Part shown: positions 11,551 through 24,500 of the stretch, piece after piece
Layout: each line of letters starts with the position of its first letter
Numbering within the stretch: position 1 is the first letter of the stretch
Source of the DNA: Hordeum vulgare subsp. vulgare
Taxonomy: Eukaryota > Streptophyta > Magnoliopsida > Poales > Poaceae
DNA: 64,000 bases
Direction: 5' to 3'
Assembly (NCBI RefSeq): GCF_904849725.1
Contig: NC_058521.1
Span: forward strand, 343,898,638 to 343,962,637
Position numbers and translations under genes: made by a program
Notes under the pieces: model-generated
Told to the model about the DNA's origin: nothing
Databases searched by the model: none
Seen by the model: the letters and a program-made list of their open reading frames with translations, nothing else

Positions 11551-13112
11551 TGATACTTGTGAACTGTGTTGGGTTTTCCGAGAAGAGGAACATGTGGTGC
11601 AACATTATTTAGGTAAGTGTTTCCCTCAAAAGAGAACCAAGGTTTATAAATCCACTAGGAGTAACAACCATCCCCCATCTTCTGCGGTTGCACACAAAGA
11701 AGAAAATACTTGCACCCAACGTGGGAAAGAGGGTTGTCAATCCCCTTGGACTCGTTATTTGCAAGGAAGCAAAGTGTGTAGAGGAAAGTTGATAATGGCC
11801 AAGGAAATGAAAAGTAAACAAAGGCAACAAGGAAATTCTAATGTTTGTAAACTTATAAGTGAATAGACCCGGGGGGCATAGTTTTCCCTAATGGCAACTC
11901 TGATGTAGCACACATACGGTGGGTAAACAAATTATTGTTGGGCAATTGATAGAAAAGTGCATAGTTATGTGATATTCACGACATTGGTCGTGTATATAGG
12001 CATCACATCCATAAGAAAATAGGTCGACTCCTATCGGCACTTATCTCTATTACTCCACCCATCGAACAATATTCTTCATGCATCTAAAGTATTAAGTAAA
12101 ACATAGTAATGTTGGGAGAACAATGACATTATATAGAAAAAGCGAACTTAGTCAATATTAATTAACCCCATCATTTTATCCTTCGTGGCAAAAATACAAA
12201 TAACATCTTGTATGTTTCTTTCACTCAGATATAGAAACTTGTCAGATTGAACCCGCTACAATGCGCACCTATCACTTAAGAAATATCAATCTAGTTGGCC
12301 AAGCTAATTCAATAAATCGAAGACATTTACGAAGCTATAATAATCATTCAAAAAAGAATCATAATTAGAATTCAGAGAAGACTCCAATCTTTATCGTGAA
12401 TAATCTGAACATAAACCCACAATTCATCGGATCCCAACTAATGCACCACAATATAGTATTACATCAGATAGATCAAAGCAAAGATGCGATGATCATCATA
12501 TTGAAAATCAAGAGAGATAAAGAGAGATAGCCATACAGGTAATAACTATGGACCCGTAGATATGTGGTAAACTACTCACACGTCACCATGGGAGAAGCAA
12601 GTTGATGTAGAGGTCCTCCAAGATTGATCCCCGTCCGGCACGGCACCGGAAAAGGGCTCCAGATGGCCTCACGGTGGAATTGAGAGTAGCAACGGCGGAA
12701 AAAGTGATTTAGGTTGCTCCTTAGGGTTTTGGGATATTTGTAAATTGATAGGACGAAGAGGGACGTCAGGAGGCGCCTAGGGGACCCCCACACAACATGG
12801 AACGGCCACCCACTCGCATATCCTGATTTGTGGTGGCCCCTCATGTGGCCTTAAGCCTCCTTCCAATCTTCCAGGTCTGCTTTTTGTCCACAAAAAAGTA
12901 ATAAAAAGTGACAGGGCAATTGGACTTTGTTTGGTACTGTAATCTTGAAAATCTAAAAAATACAGAAAACAACAACTCGCACTGGGAACTGGATTAATAG
13001 GTTAGTGCCAATAATAATATTACTTGGTATATAAACACCCAAAAAGTATCGAACGATGATAGTATTATAGCATGGAACAATCAAAAATTACACATACGAA
13101 GGAGACGTTTCA
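11551..13112 (-). mobile_element. Sabrina-like solo LTR inside the Athila integrase fragment
   Basis: On + it starts TGATACTTGTGAAC and ends GGAGACGTTTCA, the reverse of the Sabrina-like LTR (TGATACGTCTCC start). The TSD is a perfect ATGGA (11546-11550 and 13113-13117). It is 1,562 bp with no internal region. Removing it with one TSD restores the integrase alignment, which confirms the boundaries. Confidence 0.9.
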
Positions 13113-13765
13113 ATGGAGCATTCTGTAAGATCTTAGATAAATATGATGTAAATCATAGAATTGCATAACCTCATCGCCCTCAGTCTAGTGGGTAATTTAA
13201 ATTGACCAACTGAGAAATAAAATTAATCTTGCCAAAGATTGTTAATAGATCTAGGAAGAACTGGTCTATGAAAACTTGTTGATGCATTATGTGCATATAG
13301 AACTACCTATAAGAACCCTATGGGTATGTTCCCATACACAATGATCCATGGAAAAGCATGGCATTTACCTCTTGGACTAGAACATAAGGCTTATTGGGCA
13401 ATTAAAGAACTTAATTATGATTTCAAACTAGTCGGTGATAATAGATTATTTGACATTGGTTCTCTTGACAAGTGGAGAATACAAGCTTATCAGAATGCGA
13501 AGTTGTTTGGAGAATATTTAAAAGATGGCACGATAAAATAAATCAGACATGAAAAATTAAAATTGGTGATCAAGTCCCATTTTACAGTTATTGTTTTAGA
13601 ATATTTAGAGGAAACCCTCTATCCAAATGGGAAGGACCCTGGATTGTTGAAGAACATTCTCATTCTAGAGCTATCAAGATTAATAACGCCAAGGGCAATA
13701 ATACGAAGTTAGTTACTAGGCCAATAATTAAACATTATATTGCAGATATGTACATAATGATGAAA

Positions 13766-14290
13766 CCAATATAATTGAAACAAAGACACAACAGGGACAT
13801 CTAAAAGAGAGCTTCCGGAATGCTTTACAACCCTGAAAATGAAGAGGCGTGTGATATAGTAAGTCACCCGACTCCCAAAATGTCATAAAATCAGTATGTG
13901 TCCATTTTCTAATAGTAGAAAAAATAGAAAAATAGTAAACAAGCAACAAGGCCCATGAGGAGGCCACGAGAGAACATGCTATGCCCACCCCTCATGGCAT
14001 GACATGTTGTCTTGTGTGGTCGTCGTGTTGCTTCCTGGCTTCGTTTTCCTCCGATATTCGTGTTTCACAAGATAACAATTATTCAAATATAATCCTTAGT
14101 GTTTTGACCACCGTATCTCAAGTTTATCTCCTATTCTCTTGTTTTGGGGTAATTTTTCTATCAGGAGTTTCAGATCTTTAAAGCACCCATGACCCCCCAA
14201 GGCTCCGTATGATGCACCGCATTCTATTATGACTGGTGAACATTTTGTGAAGAAGAACGAGGAGGAGAAGCAAGGATCTAAAGGTGGTTA
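13766..14290 (+). other. Post-pol tail of the Athila-type fragment
   Basis: Non-coding sequence following the integrase C-terminus, ending where the inverted Sabrina-like LTR begins. No gene is seen. Confidence 0.45.
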
Positions 14291-14291
14291 T

Positions 14292-15464
14292 TCTGTGGCC
14301 ATCATTGATCATGCATACATGCATCACGTCCATAAACAAGTAAATAGTTATGATGTTATTCATAGTAATGATCATGCATACATGCATCACGTCCATAAAT
14401 AAGTAGACCGAAATGATTTTCTATCTAGTACGATTACTCCACTTCTAGAGCGCTTCTATGCTTGCCTCTATAGGTATTATGTTCATAGAAAATAAAGTGA
14501 TGCTTGTAGCAAGATAACACGATGTACACGAATTAAGACAAGCAATATGTTTAGATCCCCTCATTCCATCCTTAGCAGCAACAATACAAATATGTATCTT
14601 TTCCCCTTCTATCACTGGTATATAGAGGGCCGCAAGATTAAACCTACCAAAATGCACCATTCCGATAGAAGATAAATCAATCTAGCTGGCCAAACTAATG
14701 GATAGTCTGCGAGAAATAGGAAGGTATAATAATCAAGAAAAATTGAATTCAGAGAATATTCTATAACTTTAAATGAATAATCTGATCATAAACCGACAAT
14801 TCATCGGATCCCAAACATCACAAAAGAAGATTACATCACATAGATCACCGTGAGAATCACGGAGATCATGGTATTGAATATCAAAGAGAGAGAACAAGCC
14901 ATTTAGCAACTAGCTATTGATATTTAGGTCTATGGTGAACTACTCACACATCATTATGAAGGTAGTAAGGTTGATGTAGAAGGCCTTCATGATTGATTCC
15001 CCTTCTAGGAGGGAACTAGAAAAGGTCTCCTAATTGGATCGCAATAGAACAAAGACTTTCGGCGATGGAACAAGTGTTTCTAGTTCTCATTCGGTATTTT
15101 CAAAATATTTTTGGATTTATAGAAGTGGAATTAGGACAGGGGGATGTGCGAGGGGTCCACAAGCCTGGTGGGCAAGTCCTACCCCTAGGGTGCACCTCGA
15201 CGCTTGTCTACTCCTTGTGAAGCTTACTTGGTCACAATTTGTACAGAAAGAATCACGGTAAAGTTTCCTCGTGGTTGGGCTGCTCTTGGTTTTATGTGTA
15301 GAAGTCAAAAAACAAGAAAAAATAGGAACTGGCACTCGGCACTGGTTAATGGGTTAGTCCCAAAACTTATATAAAACATCATATAATTGCATACAAAGTA
15401 TGCAAGATTGATAATATAATGGCATCAAACAATAAAAAATGATAGATATGTTGCATACCTATCA
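14292..15464 (-). repeat. Decayed Sabrina-like 3' LTR, truncated
   Basis: On + it ends TGCATACCTATCA, a decayed inverse of TGATACGTCTCC. It is followed directly by the inverted polypurine tract. About 1.17 kb remains of an expected 1.55 kb. Confidence 0.7.
14307..14399. repeat. 30-bp direct repeat at 63-bp spacing
   Basis: An identical 30-base string beginning GATCATGCATACATGCATCA occurs at 14307-14336 and 14370-14399. The unit contains the self-complementary core CATGCATACATGCATC. It looks like a local duplication in the decayed LTR. Confidence 0.7.
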
Positions 15465-15484
15465 GCATCACCAAGCTTAATTCC
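15465..15484 (-). other. Polypurine tract of the inverted Sabrina-like element
   Basis: On + GCATCACCAAGCTTAATTCC, the inverse of GGAATTAAGCTTGG(G/T)GATGC seen before the left element's 3' LTR at about 3497-3516. Confidence 0.65.
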
Positions 15485-18180
15485 TTCTAGTCCTTGAATA
15501 GAAAAATGAGAAGAATAATTTCTTATGCGGAATGTTGCCGAACATGTTATCTCTTTTCAGCTATAAGTGTTGATAAATGATGAAGTAATTGATACCAAGA
15601 TACTAATATCTATGAACGTAAGAAACATAAACATTTCGTTTTCAAAATATAGAATGGCATGACTCCATCTTCACTTCATAAGTATAAATCATGAGCACCC
15701 CGGTATTAAACCAAGCAATTGGATCATACCTCTAACATGCTACATCATTTTTGAATACATGCAATACATAAGTGTGAGCCATGAATATAGCATATAAGTG
15801 GAATAGACTATGGTGGTAAATATTAAAGTAGTAAAAAGGACGAAGAAAGTCTCACGTCAACTATGAGGACTGATCGGCTATGGAGATGCCCATCAATCGA
15901 TATAATTGTGAGGACTAGTGATTGCCATGCAAATCATGGAGTATAGCTATAAGTGTATGTGAGCCGAAATGAAACTAAGTGGATGTGCATCCAACTTGCT
16001 TGCTAATGAAGACGGCGGGCATTTTAGGAAACTCGTTATCGGAATATACAAGCCAAGTTCCATAATGAAAAATTCTCACTAGTATAAGAAAATTACAAAT
16101 CAGGAGACTCTCTATATGAAGAATATGGTCCTCATTTGAAGCACAAGTGTGGCGAATGATAGTAGAATTTCCCCTTCTCTCATTTTCCCGGACTTGAAGG
16201 GGAATCATAGTCTTCATCATGCTTTCCTCACTTGAACAATGCTCTAATAATGATGATCATCACACTTTTATTTACTTACAAACCTATATTATGATAAAGC
16301 TATACAAGATGATACTATATGAATGCCTCTGGTAGTGTACCAAGATCTGCAATGATCTAGCATAACATGTAAACAATGATGAATGGTGGCTTTGCCACAA
16401 ATACTATGTCAACTATATATGATAATGCAAAGCAATATGACGATGACTACACAAGTCATGTTACAGAACGGTGGAAGTTGCATGGCAATATTCCTCGGAA
16501 CGGCATGGAAATGCTATGATAGGTAGGTATGGTAGATTTTTTTAGGAAGATAAAAGGAGGCTTATGTGTGATTGAGTTTATCATATCACAGGGTTTGGAT
16601 GCACCAATGAAGTTTGCACACACTCTTGAGGTGATAAAGGGAAATGCGTTGTACCAAAGAGGCTAGCAAATTTGAAAAGGTGACAGTAGCTATATCCATG
16701 GACTCACATTATTTAGGAAGAACCCATATACTTACTGCAAAACCTTATTAGCTCTCTCAAAACAAAGTACTACTACATGACCCTAGGGGGAGGTTAGTAG
16801 GAGTTAACCATCATGCACCCCTAATTCAAACAACACGATATGATTTCATTTTAGACATTAATATTCTCACACCCCATCACCATGCCATTACCAATATTTA
16901 GAAGCCATGTAAATAACAAGTTTAATACTCATATTTGTACTAACCAACTAGCGTGAACCCATATCATTTGATAGTACTACATTAATATAATCAAACCATA
17001 TGTTTCTTATTTGGTGCGATAGATGAAAGTTTTTATTATATCCTCCTAGAATACCTATCCTTTTTAGACTAGTCTTATATGAAATGAAAATTTTCATTCC
17101 TATTTCTCACACTTTCAAACATATTTAGATGAAGGATGAGAGTGCAATTATTTCAATAAAATATGACCTAGCTCAAAAGATATAGGAGAAGAAAAAAGAG
17201 TATTCTAACAAATTATGTTGAAAGAGTGTCTCTCTAAATAGGGGTGTATCTAGAAAACAACGATTGTGTAATAATAAAAGAAAACAAACTATAATACACG
17301 ACCCTCCAAGCAAAACTCATATTATGTCATGAATAAAAATATAGCTCCAAGTGATATACCAATAGAATGGACCCGAAAGAGGGGACGCCATCCACGACAT
17401 CTACAAGCCTTCCTTGAATATTGCGTTGGGGTGCCTTGGGCATCCCCAATCATAGGGTCTTTCCGCTCCTTATTCCTTCATCCATCCTTGTCTCACCCAA
17501 AAGTTGAAAACTTTAGCACACAATAGAAACCTCGTATCGTCCATAGTATAATGAACATACCATAAACTTTAGGTATTGTTATAAATTGATACACGATTTA
17601 TCACTGCATAATAGGTATTGTATCTTAACTTCTCCGTGACTTATACCCGCCAATATAATCCGTAACATCATCAGAACAAGGAAAAATAGAATCTGTCTGA
17701 AACAAAACAATATCAATTGATCTGTATGAAAACCATAACTCTATAACTCCAAAAATTCTTAAAAAAATAGGAACCCTCATAAATTTGTCTGGCAATATTG
17801 TGTTAATTTTTTTGATCAAGAATACGTTCCGTTCAAATTAGATAAATTCAATACTAAACGTACAAGTGTGTATTTTTGGACAGGATTAAATTCTATAATC
17901 ACTCAACTTACCCCAAAGGCTTTACTTGGCACAAACACTAATCAAAACATAGAAACACAATTAATACAGTAGAAATAATTATGTTATCATACCAAAACAT
18001 AATGTAAAAGAAAAAATTAAGATAACTATTTGGTTGCCTCCCAACAAGCTCTATTGTTTCGTGCCCGTAGCTAGGCATAATGCACTTCTTCAAATGTTTT
18101 CCCTGCATTTTCATTAAATAAGTAGTCCTCATAATAGATTCGTAAGATGGTTTAATTATCTTTTTAGGTAAGTGTCCCAT
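15485..18180 (-). other. Non-coding tail of the inverted Sabrina-like element
   Basis: The inverse counterpart of 1061-3502. Examples are the inverted block around 17430-17520 (GGCATCCCCAA), matching 1791-1890, and TTGCCTCCCAACAAGC near 18030, matching the block near 1181. Only short ORFs occur, with no coding evidence. Confidence 0.65.
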
Positions 18181-18219
18181 CCCTTTCTTTAATGGAAATT
18201 GGAATCTTATGTTTCATTT

Positions 18220-18540
18220 CTACATATCAATAAAAGCATCACTATTTTGTAGGAAAGGCCTACCAAGTATTATAGGACAAGACGAATTGCATTCAATATA
18301 AAGAACAATAAAATTGACAGGTTCATATTTTCTGTTGTCAAGTATAATCACATCATTTATTCCACCCAATGGTTTTTTAATAGTGAAATCTGCAAGATGC
18401 AAGCTGAGGGAACATTCATTTATAAAGGTGAGACCTAGGACATCACATAGATATTTAGGTATAGTAGAAACACTAGCACCAAGGTAACACAAAGCATTAC
18501 ATTCATAATATTTAAGCATAATTTTAATAGTATATTCCTA
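18220..18540 (-). pseudogene. Retroelement aspartic protease remnant
   Basis: The ORF at 18220-18519 on - carries LGASVSTIPKYL followed by CPIILGRPFL, the two hallmarks of the Athila-type retropepsin that cuts the polyprotein. The position before LGAS, where the catalytic Asp should be, reads Tyr in this copy (CYLGAS), so the active site looks lost. Upstream on - the gag remnant continues (18538-18952); downstream is the non-coding tail. The domain is about 100 residues, near the usual size. Confidence 0.7.
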
Positions 18541-18952
18541 TTGGTCATGCAATTTTCTAGGTATGGTATCCTCCAGTTCAAGCTTCTCTTCATGAGCTTT
18601 TATCATAGCTTCTAAAATATGTTTAGTAAAATCTTTATTTTCTTTATAAGATTTAGGTGATTTTATCATGTATTTTCGCAAGGAAATACATTCAATCAAA
18701 GAGAATCTATCACAAATAATGTCCTTGTAATTCAAAGTAGTGGGTGCATTACTACGTAAAGTTTTGACCTCTCCAACCCCTTTTTTCAGTTTGATCATTA
18801 AGATCATCACCCTCCGAAAAATAGGGACTCCTTCTATCTAAAGTTGATTCTTTAGGTGGCAAAATTTTGCTTGTATGAGTTTCCATGTCCTGAGCAATTA
18901 AATTCATGTTTGTAGCCACATCACGAGCAATTACATCCATGTTTGTAGCCAC
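18538..18952 (-). pseudogene. Gag C-terminal remnant of the inverted Sabrina-like element
   Basis: Two overlapping open pieces (18538-18810 and 18752-18952) in different frames encode charged, helical sequence just before the protease. A short imperfect repeat, GTAGCCACATCA, occurs near 18914 and 18947. It is interrupted by the CACTA at 19017. Gag forms the virus-like particle that carries the element RNA; this remnant cannot be functional. Confidence 0.55.
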
Positions 18953-19013
18953 ATCATGAGAAAGTCTTTTCAGATCTACTATATTCCTTCATTTGGTGCT
19001 CAAGGTTTAAGGG

Positions 19014-19016
19014 TAT
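19014..19016. other. CACTA target-site duplication, left copy
   Basis: TAT immediately precedes CACTACTGG; the same TAT follows the right end at 29028-29030. Three-base duplications are diagnostic of CACTA elements. Confidence 0.85.
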
Positions 19017-19340
19017 CACTACTGGAATTCAGCAATTTGTCGTCAACCAGCTCTTTGCCTTCGGCTGGCAGACGGCAAAGAAAGTCTATGCCATCAGCTG
19101 GGAAAGACCGGGTGGCAAAGATCAGGCTAACGACAAAGACATTGTTTGCCATCTGCGAGGGATTTGCCGTCAGCTGGCACCTGGGCCCCACAGGGATTTG
19201 CCCGAAGGTAGACGGAAAAGAACATACATGGGACCCACAAGTCCTTTGGGGGGTGGCGGGCCATATGCAGGCTCTTTTCCATCTACCTGGGGCTCTTTGT
19301 CGTCCGCCAGCAGACGGTAAAGGCGCCCTATACATCACAA
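19017..19340 (+). repeat. CACTA left terminal and subterminal repeats
   Basis: After the terminal CACTACTGGAATTCAG come scattered copies of GCAGACGGCAAAG-like motifs in both orientations (for example 19067-19081 and 19310-19323). In CACTA elements, subterminal motifs bind the transposase-associated protein. Confidence 0.8.
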
Positions 19341-19910
19341 CGTCAACAGCCACCCCATCCCTCTCTCTTTCATTATCTTTCTCCCTCTCACCTCCCGCTG
19401 CGCCGCCCCGCCCCGCCCCACCGCTGCCCCACCTCCCGGCCGCCCTCGCCGCCTCTGCCCCTCGCCGCCCGACGCCCTGTGCCCCTACCTACCGCCATCA
19501 CCGCTGCCCCACGCCCTTGTGCCCCTTACCCCCATCGCCCATGCCCCAACCGCCCGACCGCCACCGAGGCCCCTGCCCCCCTTGGTCGGACGCCCCCAAT
19601 GACCATGCTCCCCATCGCCCGGCCGCCACCGCCACCGCTGCCCCCTCCACCTCGGCTAGACGCCACCGGCGACCCTGCGACCCGCCGCTGCGACACCGCC
19701 GACGCCGCCGCAACGCCGCTGACGCCCATGCGACCCGTCGCTATGCTATCACCGCCGCCTCGGCGCCCCCGGCCGCCATAGCCGTCCCGAACGTCCCCGC
19801 GCCGCCCCCGTCTAACGTCGCCCACGCCTCCTCGCTGCCCCCGCCGGTGAGTACCACCGCCTGCCGCCCCCTTTATTTCCCTTTTTGTGGTTTTTTATTT
19901 CGGCTAAATT
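19341..19910. other. GC-rich leader-like tract of the CACTA
   Basis: About 500 bp very rich in C on +, with CCGCC and GCCCC steps, giving long Pro/Ala-rich false ORFs. A GTGAGT splice-donor-like site sits at about 19849, after which GC content drops abruptly. It may be an untranslated first exon or promoter-proximal CpG-rich region of the transposase gene; this is inference. Confidence 0.4.
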
Positions 19911-20030
19911 AGTTAGTTTATAATTAGGTTAGTTTTATTAGTTTATTAGGTTAGTTTATTATGTTATTAGGTTAGTATTATTAGTTTATTAAGTTAGTTT
20001 ATTAGGTCAATTAGATTAGTTAGTTATGTT
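19911..20030. repeat. TTAGTTTATTAGG low-complexity tract
   Basis: About 120 bp made of variants of TTAGTTTATTAGG and TTAGTTA, between the GC-rich and purine-rich tracts. Confidence 0.7.
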
Positions 20031-20310
20031 AGAAGAAACAAAGAAGAAACGAGGAAGGAAATAAATGAAAAATAAAAAGGAAAAGTAGAAAAAAATAGAA
20101 GAGGAAGAAGGAAATAAAGAAGGAAAAGAAGAAGGAGAAGAAGAAGAACAAGATTAAGAAGAACAAGAACAAGAGGAGGAGGAGCAGGAGGAGAAAAAGA
20201 AGAGGAAGAAGAAGAAGCAGAAGCAGAAAAAGAAGAAGAAAAAAAGGTGAGAGGAGAAGAAGAAGGAAGAGGAAAAAGGAAAAGAAGGAAGAAGAAGAAC
20301 AAGAAGAAGG
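20031..20310. repeat. Purine (GAA/GGA) tract
   Basis: About 280 bp almost wholly A and G on +, with GAAGAAG and GAGGAGG runs. It produces Phe/Leu/Ser-rich false ORFs on -. Confidence 0.85.
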
Positions 20311-20322
20311 TGGCATCCTGAA

Positions 20323-20515
20323 ACCCCGACACGATGCCCCGACACCCCAGCATGACGCCCCGACACCCCGACACGATGCCCCGGTGACCAGACACCCCAG
20401 CATGATGCCCCGACACCCCGACACGATGCCCCGATGCCCCGACGCCCCGACAAGATGCCAGACACCCCGACACGATGCCCTGAAATGACATCTCGACACC
20501 CCAGCATGAAACTCG
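20323..20515. repeat. Minisatellite based on CCCCGACACGATG
   Basis: Multiple imperfect copies of CCCCGACACGATG and CCCCGACACCCCAGCATGA alternate over about 190 bp. It yields repetitive Gly/Val/Ser/His/Cys-rich false ORFs on -. Confidence 0.8.
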
Positions 20516-21520
20516 ACGCAGTTGTTAATACGCCGCTCCCGACGCCGGTGACCGCAACCCCTGACCCGTGACACCTCTTCGGCAAATTGTTGATCGAAAA
20601 GGTGATCTTCGGCCTTCGAGAGGCTGCCGGCCATGGACCTCACTAGGAGAATGCTCGGAGAGGAGAGGACAGGCACAGAAGAGAGGTCTCCGGAAACGGA
20701 AGAGTTGGCGTGCTGACCTTTCGACCGTGCGTCTCCATACCTCAGGGCGCCTGGGTCAAGTGAGTTAGGCGGTTCCTCGACGTCGATAGAACCCTGAATG
20801 ACATCTATATAGGTCATATATTTGGTTTAGGTCATCTATTTTTCAATTTTACTAATGAACACAAAATAATTTTTTCGATCAGGTAGATTTACATGTGCAG
20901 TTGTCTCGTCACTGCGAGGTATGTTGTTCGAAGACCTCCCCTTGCGTTCGACGAGCTCCACCCCTGCATTCGTGGGTGAGAACAAATGACATCTCCTCCT
21001 TGCCCCTTAATTTGCTCTAGGTTGGTCTTTAGTTGAAACTTCCTAGATATAGGAACATTAAATTATCAGTATGCGTGTCCTGTTCGAAAGGGCTACAGTT
21101 ATAAATATGCATGCATTTGCATATATTTATAACCGTTATTCTTCCAAATTGTCCAATGTTATCCATGGACAACCCGAGTATGTGTAGATTGGGTTCGTTT
21201 TACCTTATGCTTTTTTCGGATCGGATGCATAATTTCATCAATGCCTGCCTAATGTTCTCCGAATACACATCCTCTTTGTTTATTGTCGAGGCGTGTATCA
21301 GGAGAACAACGGGGAGGTTCTCCTGAAATTTTGTGTTGGATCCAGAGCATAGCATGGGAAAATGAACCCAATCTACACATACTTGGGTAGGATGAGGACC
21401 TATCTTTACCTATTAGCGTGTAGGTTGCATGGACATAATAAAACAGGTGAACTTAATTAACTAATGAATATATATGTTGAATTATATATATATATATTTC
21501 TTGTGTGTTTAGTAGCAAGG
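20516..21520 (+). other. CACTA region upstream of the transposase
   Basis: No convincing ORF. It contains a GC-rich part to about 20790, then A/T-rich sequence with an (AT)n run at about 21482-21497. Any transposase promoter or 5' exons would lie here, but none can be proved by eye. Confidence 0.35.
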
Positions 21521-21524
21521 CATA

Positions 21525-24500
21525 ATGAGTAATCGTGCGTGGATGTACACCTGTCACCCTAGTCAGAAAGAGATGACGAAAGAATGGTTTGTAAAAACCA
21601 AGGACTTTTTGTGAAAGCTTCATTTGCAAATGACCAGGAAACAAACTGGTGCCTCTGTCCATAGTGCGACAACCATAAAAAGAGGATAGAGGCTATAATG
21701 ATTAAACACCTGCAAAGGAGGGGTTTTAAGCCTAATTATATGGTGTGGAGATTTCATGGTGAGTCTATACAACACACTAGAGCTGAGGTGCTTCATCGTC
21801 GCACCGACGAGCATGGTACCGGGATCGAAGACATGGTGTAAGACTTTGATGATGATCGGGATTTGGACAAAGAGATGGAGGAATCTACAAAGTCCTTCTA
21901 TGAAATGTTGGAGTCTTCAAAACGTCCTCTCCACGAGCACATTGAGCTTTGTCAGTTGGATGCCATTGCACAAGTAATGGCTCTGAAGGCTCAGTTCAAC
22001 ATTGGAAGAGAATGCTATGACGCGATGATGACACTATTTGGACGCTTTCTACCCAAAGGCCATGTCATGCCTGCGAACCTGTACCAGTCGGACAAAATAC
22101 TTCGTGCACATAAGATGCCCTATGAGAAGATAGATGCATGTGAGAAAGGGTGTGTCTTATTTAGGAAGGAGTATGCACACTTGGATTATTTCCCCAATTG
22201 CAAGTCTTGCATGTATCTTGTGGTAGGCAACGGTATGGGTGAGAAGAGGCAGACCAGAATAGGAGTTAATGTTATTGGTATATGCAAATCATACCAAGGC
22301 TTCATTGTCTTTTCATGGTCGAAGAGACAGCCAGACAGAAAACATGGCAAAAATTGCGCAAAAGAACCAAACTAGATGCGGATGGGAATAAGATGGAAGT
22401 ACACATCGGATGGGGTAGCGTGGAAACATTTCAATGGATTACATCAGGATAAAGTAGCAGATCCAAGGAATCCTCGAGTGTGTGTCGCCACGGATGGGTT
22501 CAATCCCTGCGGTATGACGTCAACCCAATACAATAGTTGGCATGTATTTGCTATTCCAATCAATCTTCCCCCGAGCAGATTATGCAAAGAAAGAATATGA
22601 ATGCATACATGCAGCCGCTTAAGGATGAATCGCAAGAAGCTTGCAATAATGGGGTCAAGACGTACGATGCTGCTAGAAAAAATAACTTCAAAATGCATGT
22701 GTCGTACGTGTACTCGATGCATGACTTGCCGACGTATGCGCTATTCTCTGGATGGTGTGTGCATGGAAGGTTCCTGTGCCCCTTGTTCAAGGAAGCTCTT
22801 CAATTTCATTGGGTGCAGGCAGGTGGGATGTATTCTTGCTTTGACTTACATAAACAGTTCTTGGACCCTCACCATCAGTTCAGAAAAGACAAGAAGAAAT
22901 TTACCAAAGGTGACGTTGTCAAACCCTTAGCACCACCTGCGTTGACAAGCCAACAAATCCTGGATCTGTTAGACGCCCTCAAGCCTGATCCAAAGCATCC
23001 AGGGTATTTCAAGGGGTATAATTCAGAACACACCTGGCCTCACAAGCCATGCTTGTGGGATCTGCCTTACTTCAAAGACCTCCTTCTTCCACACAACATC
23101 GACATGATGCACACTGAAAAGAATATCGGAGAGGCCATTTATGGTACATCGTTCGGCATAGATGGCAAGCCAAAGTACAATCCTAAGGCTAGCGTCGATC
23201 AAGAGACACTATGTCATATACCGTTACAAAATATGCGAGAAGGGAAAGGAAAGCAGAAGTGGTCCAAGCCAAAGGCCTAGTTCAATCTTGGGAGGCCAGC
23301 TATAAAAGAAATTATCTTGTGGGTCAAAATGCACTTGATGTTCCCCAGTGGGTATGCAGCGAATCTAAAGAGGGGAGCGAGTCTTGAGCGGGTAATGTTG
23401 GTGATGTTACGTGGATTTATTCCTCAGGATGAATGGCTAGTACTAGCGGAGCTGAGCTATTTCTTTCGTGTTCTTTGTGCGAAAGAACTGTCGCTTGGCA
23501 TGGTAGATGACATGGAGGAGTTAGCGCCGGAGTTGCTCTGCAAGTTAGGGAAGATCTTCCCGCCGGGCTTCTATAATCCAATGCAGCATTTGATTTTACA
23601 TCTACCGACCGAGGCATGATTGGGTAGGCCCGTGCAAAATCGTTGGTGCTTTGCCACTTAGAGGATGCAGAAGGCGCTTCGAGCTAAATGTGAAAATAAA
23701 CGTAGAATTGAAGCATCGATGGCCGGGGCATTCATTACTAAGGAGGTGGATAACTTTGTGACAGCACACTATGAAGCCAAAAATCATCATTTGCATAATC
23801 CGAAGCCTCGGTACAATGATGCCGATCCTAAAAAAGGTGGATCCAACCTCAACCTATTCAAAGGGAAGCTCGCCCGAGCTAGTGCTTCGAAACCAATAAC
23901 GTTGGATGTCGAAGAATGGCGGAACATTTCGTTGTATATATTCAACAGCCTAACAGAAGTGCTGCGGTCAATCGAGTACGTTCTCGACACATTTTTCCAT
24001 AACTTCTAATTCTTTGAAGTGCTCTTATTCCCGGATATTTGATATAGTCGATACGCCGCCAAATTCTCGGATGGAGCGATGATCAAAAATGATTCCGTCG
24101 AAGAGTATGAGCTTCTGGCAAATCTTGGAGGCGGCAGTCCTAGTTTCATCTCTTGGTTCAAACAAACGGTAATTATCAATAATGGACCATTTCATTCCTT
24201 GGTGTAACTTGCGGCTAATGCAACAATCGTTTTGTATTAAACTTGTAGGATAATTCAGAGTCTATGGACGCCGTATTGAGACGAGTCGCTAATGGTTTTG
24301 AATATATGGTCCATTTATTTGAGAAATACAACATCAACGGGTATTACTTTCGTACCTTTGGCAAAGAGCTATCTATGCCAGATCGGAAATCTAGAAATTG
24401 TTGTGTCTCTACTATCGGCGCAGATGGTATCGCGTATTACCGAAGAGTTGAAGCAATTTATGAACTTCATCTCTATGGTGAAAACCCACCGAACATCATA

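Larger units (their letters stand above)
11095..14290 (+). pseudogene. Athila-type (Fatima-like) integrase region, decayed and split
   Basis: Positions 11095-11550 and 13113-13765 align by eye, in order, with the integrase part of the Fatima-like element at 44570-45560. Shared phrases include TATATGGGACCTTTTCC and CATAAGGCTTATTGGGCAAT. The protein would be the retroviral-type integrase core and C-terminal part that inserts element DNA into the chromosome. It is broken by many stops and frameshifts; the longest open piece is 13320-13541. A Sabrina-like solo LTR interrupts it exactly at 11551-13112. After 13765 the post-pol tail of the same kind of element continues to about 14290. LTRs, gag and RT are missing, so this is a fragment. 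Confidence 0.8.

Noticed and set aside
18956..19912. 318-residue Pro/Ala-rich ORF on +
   Set aside because: It spans the junction of the Sabrina gag and the CACTA left end and is mostly C-rich low complexity. It crosses an element boundary, so it is not a gene.
20029..20817. 262-residue ORF on - with Ser/Leu/Phe-rich and Gly/Cys/His-rich parts
   Set aside because: It is produced by the purine tract and the minisatellite of the CACTA; there is no domain and neighbouring frames are open too.
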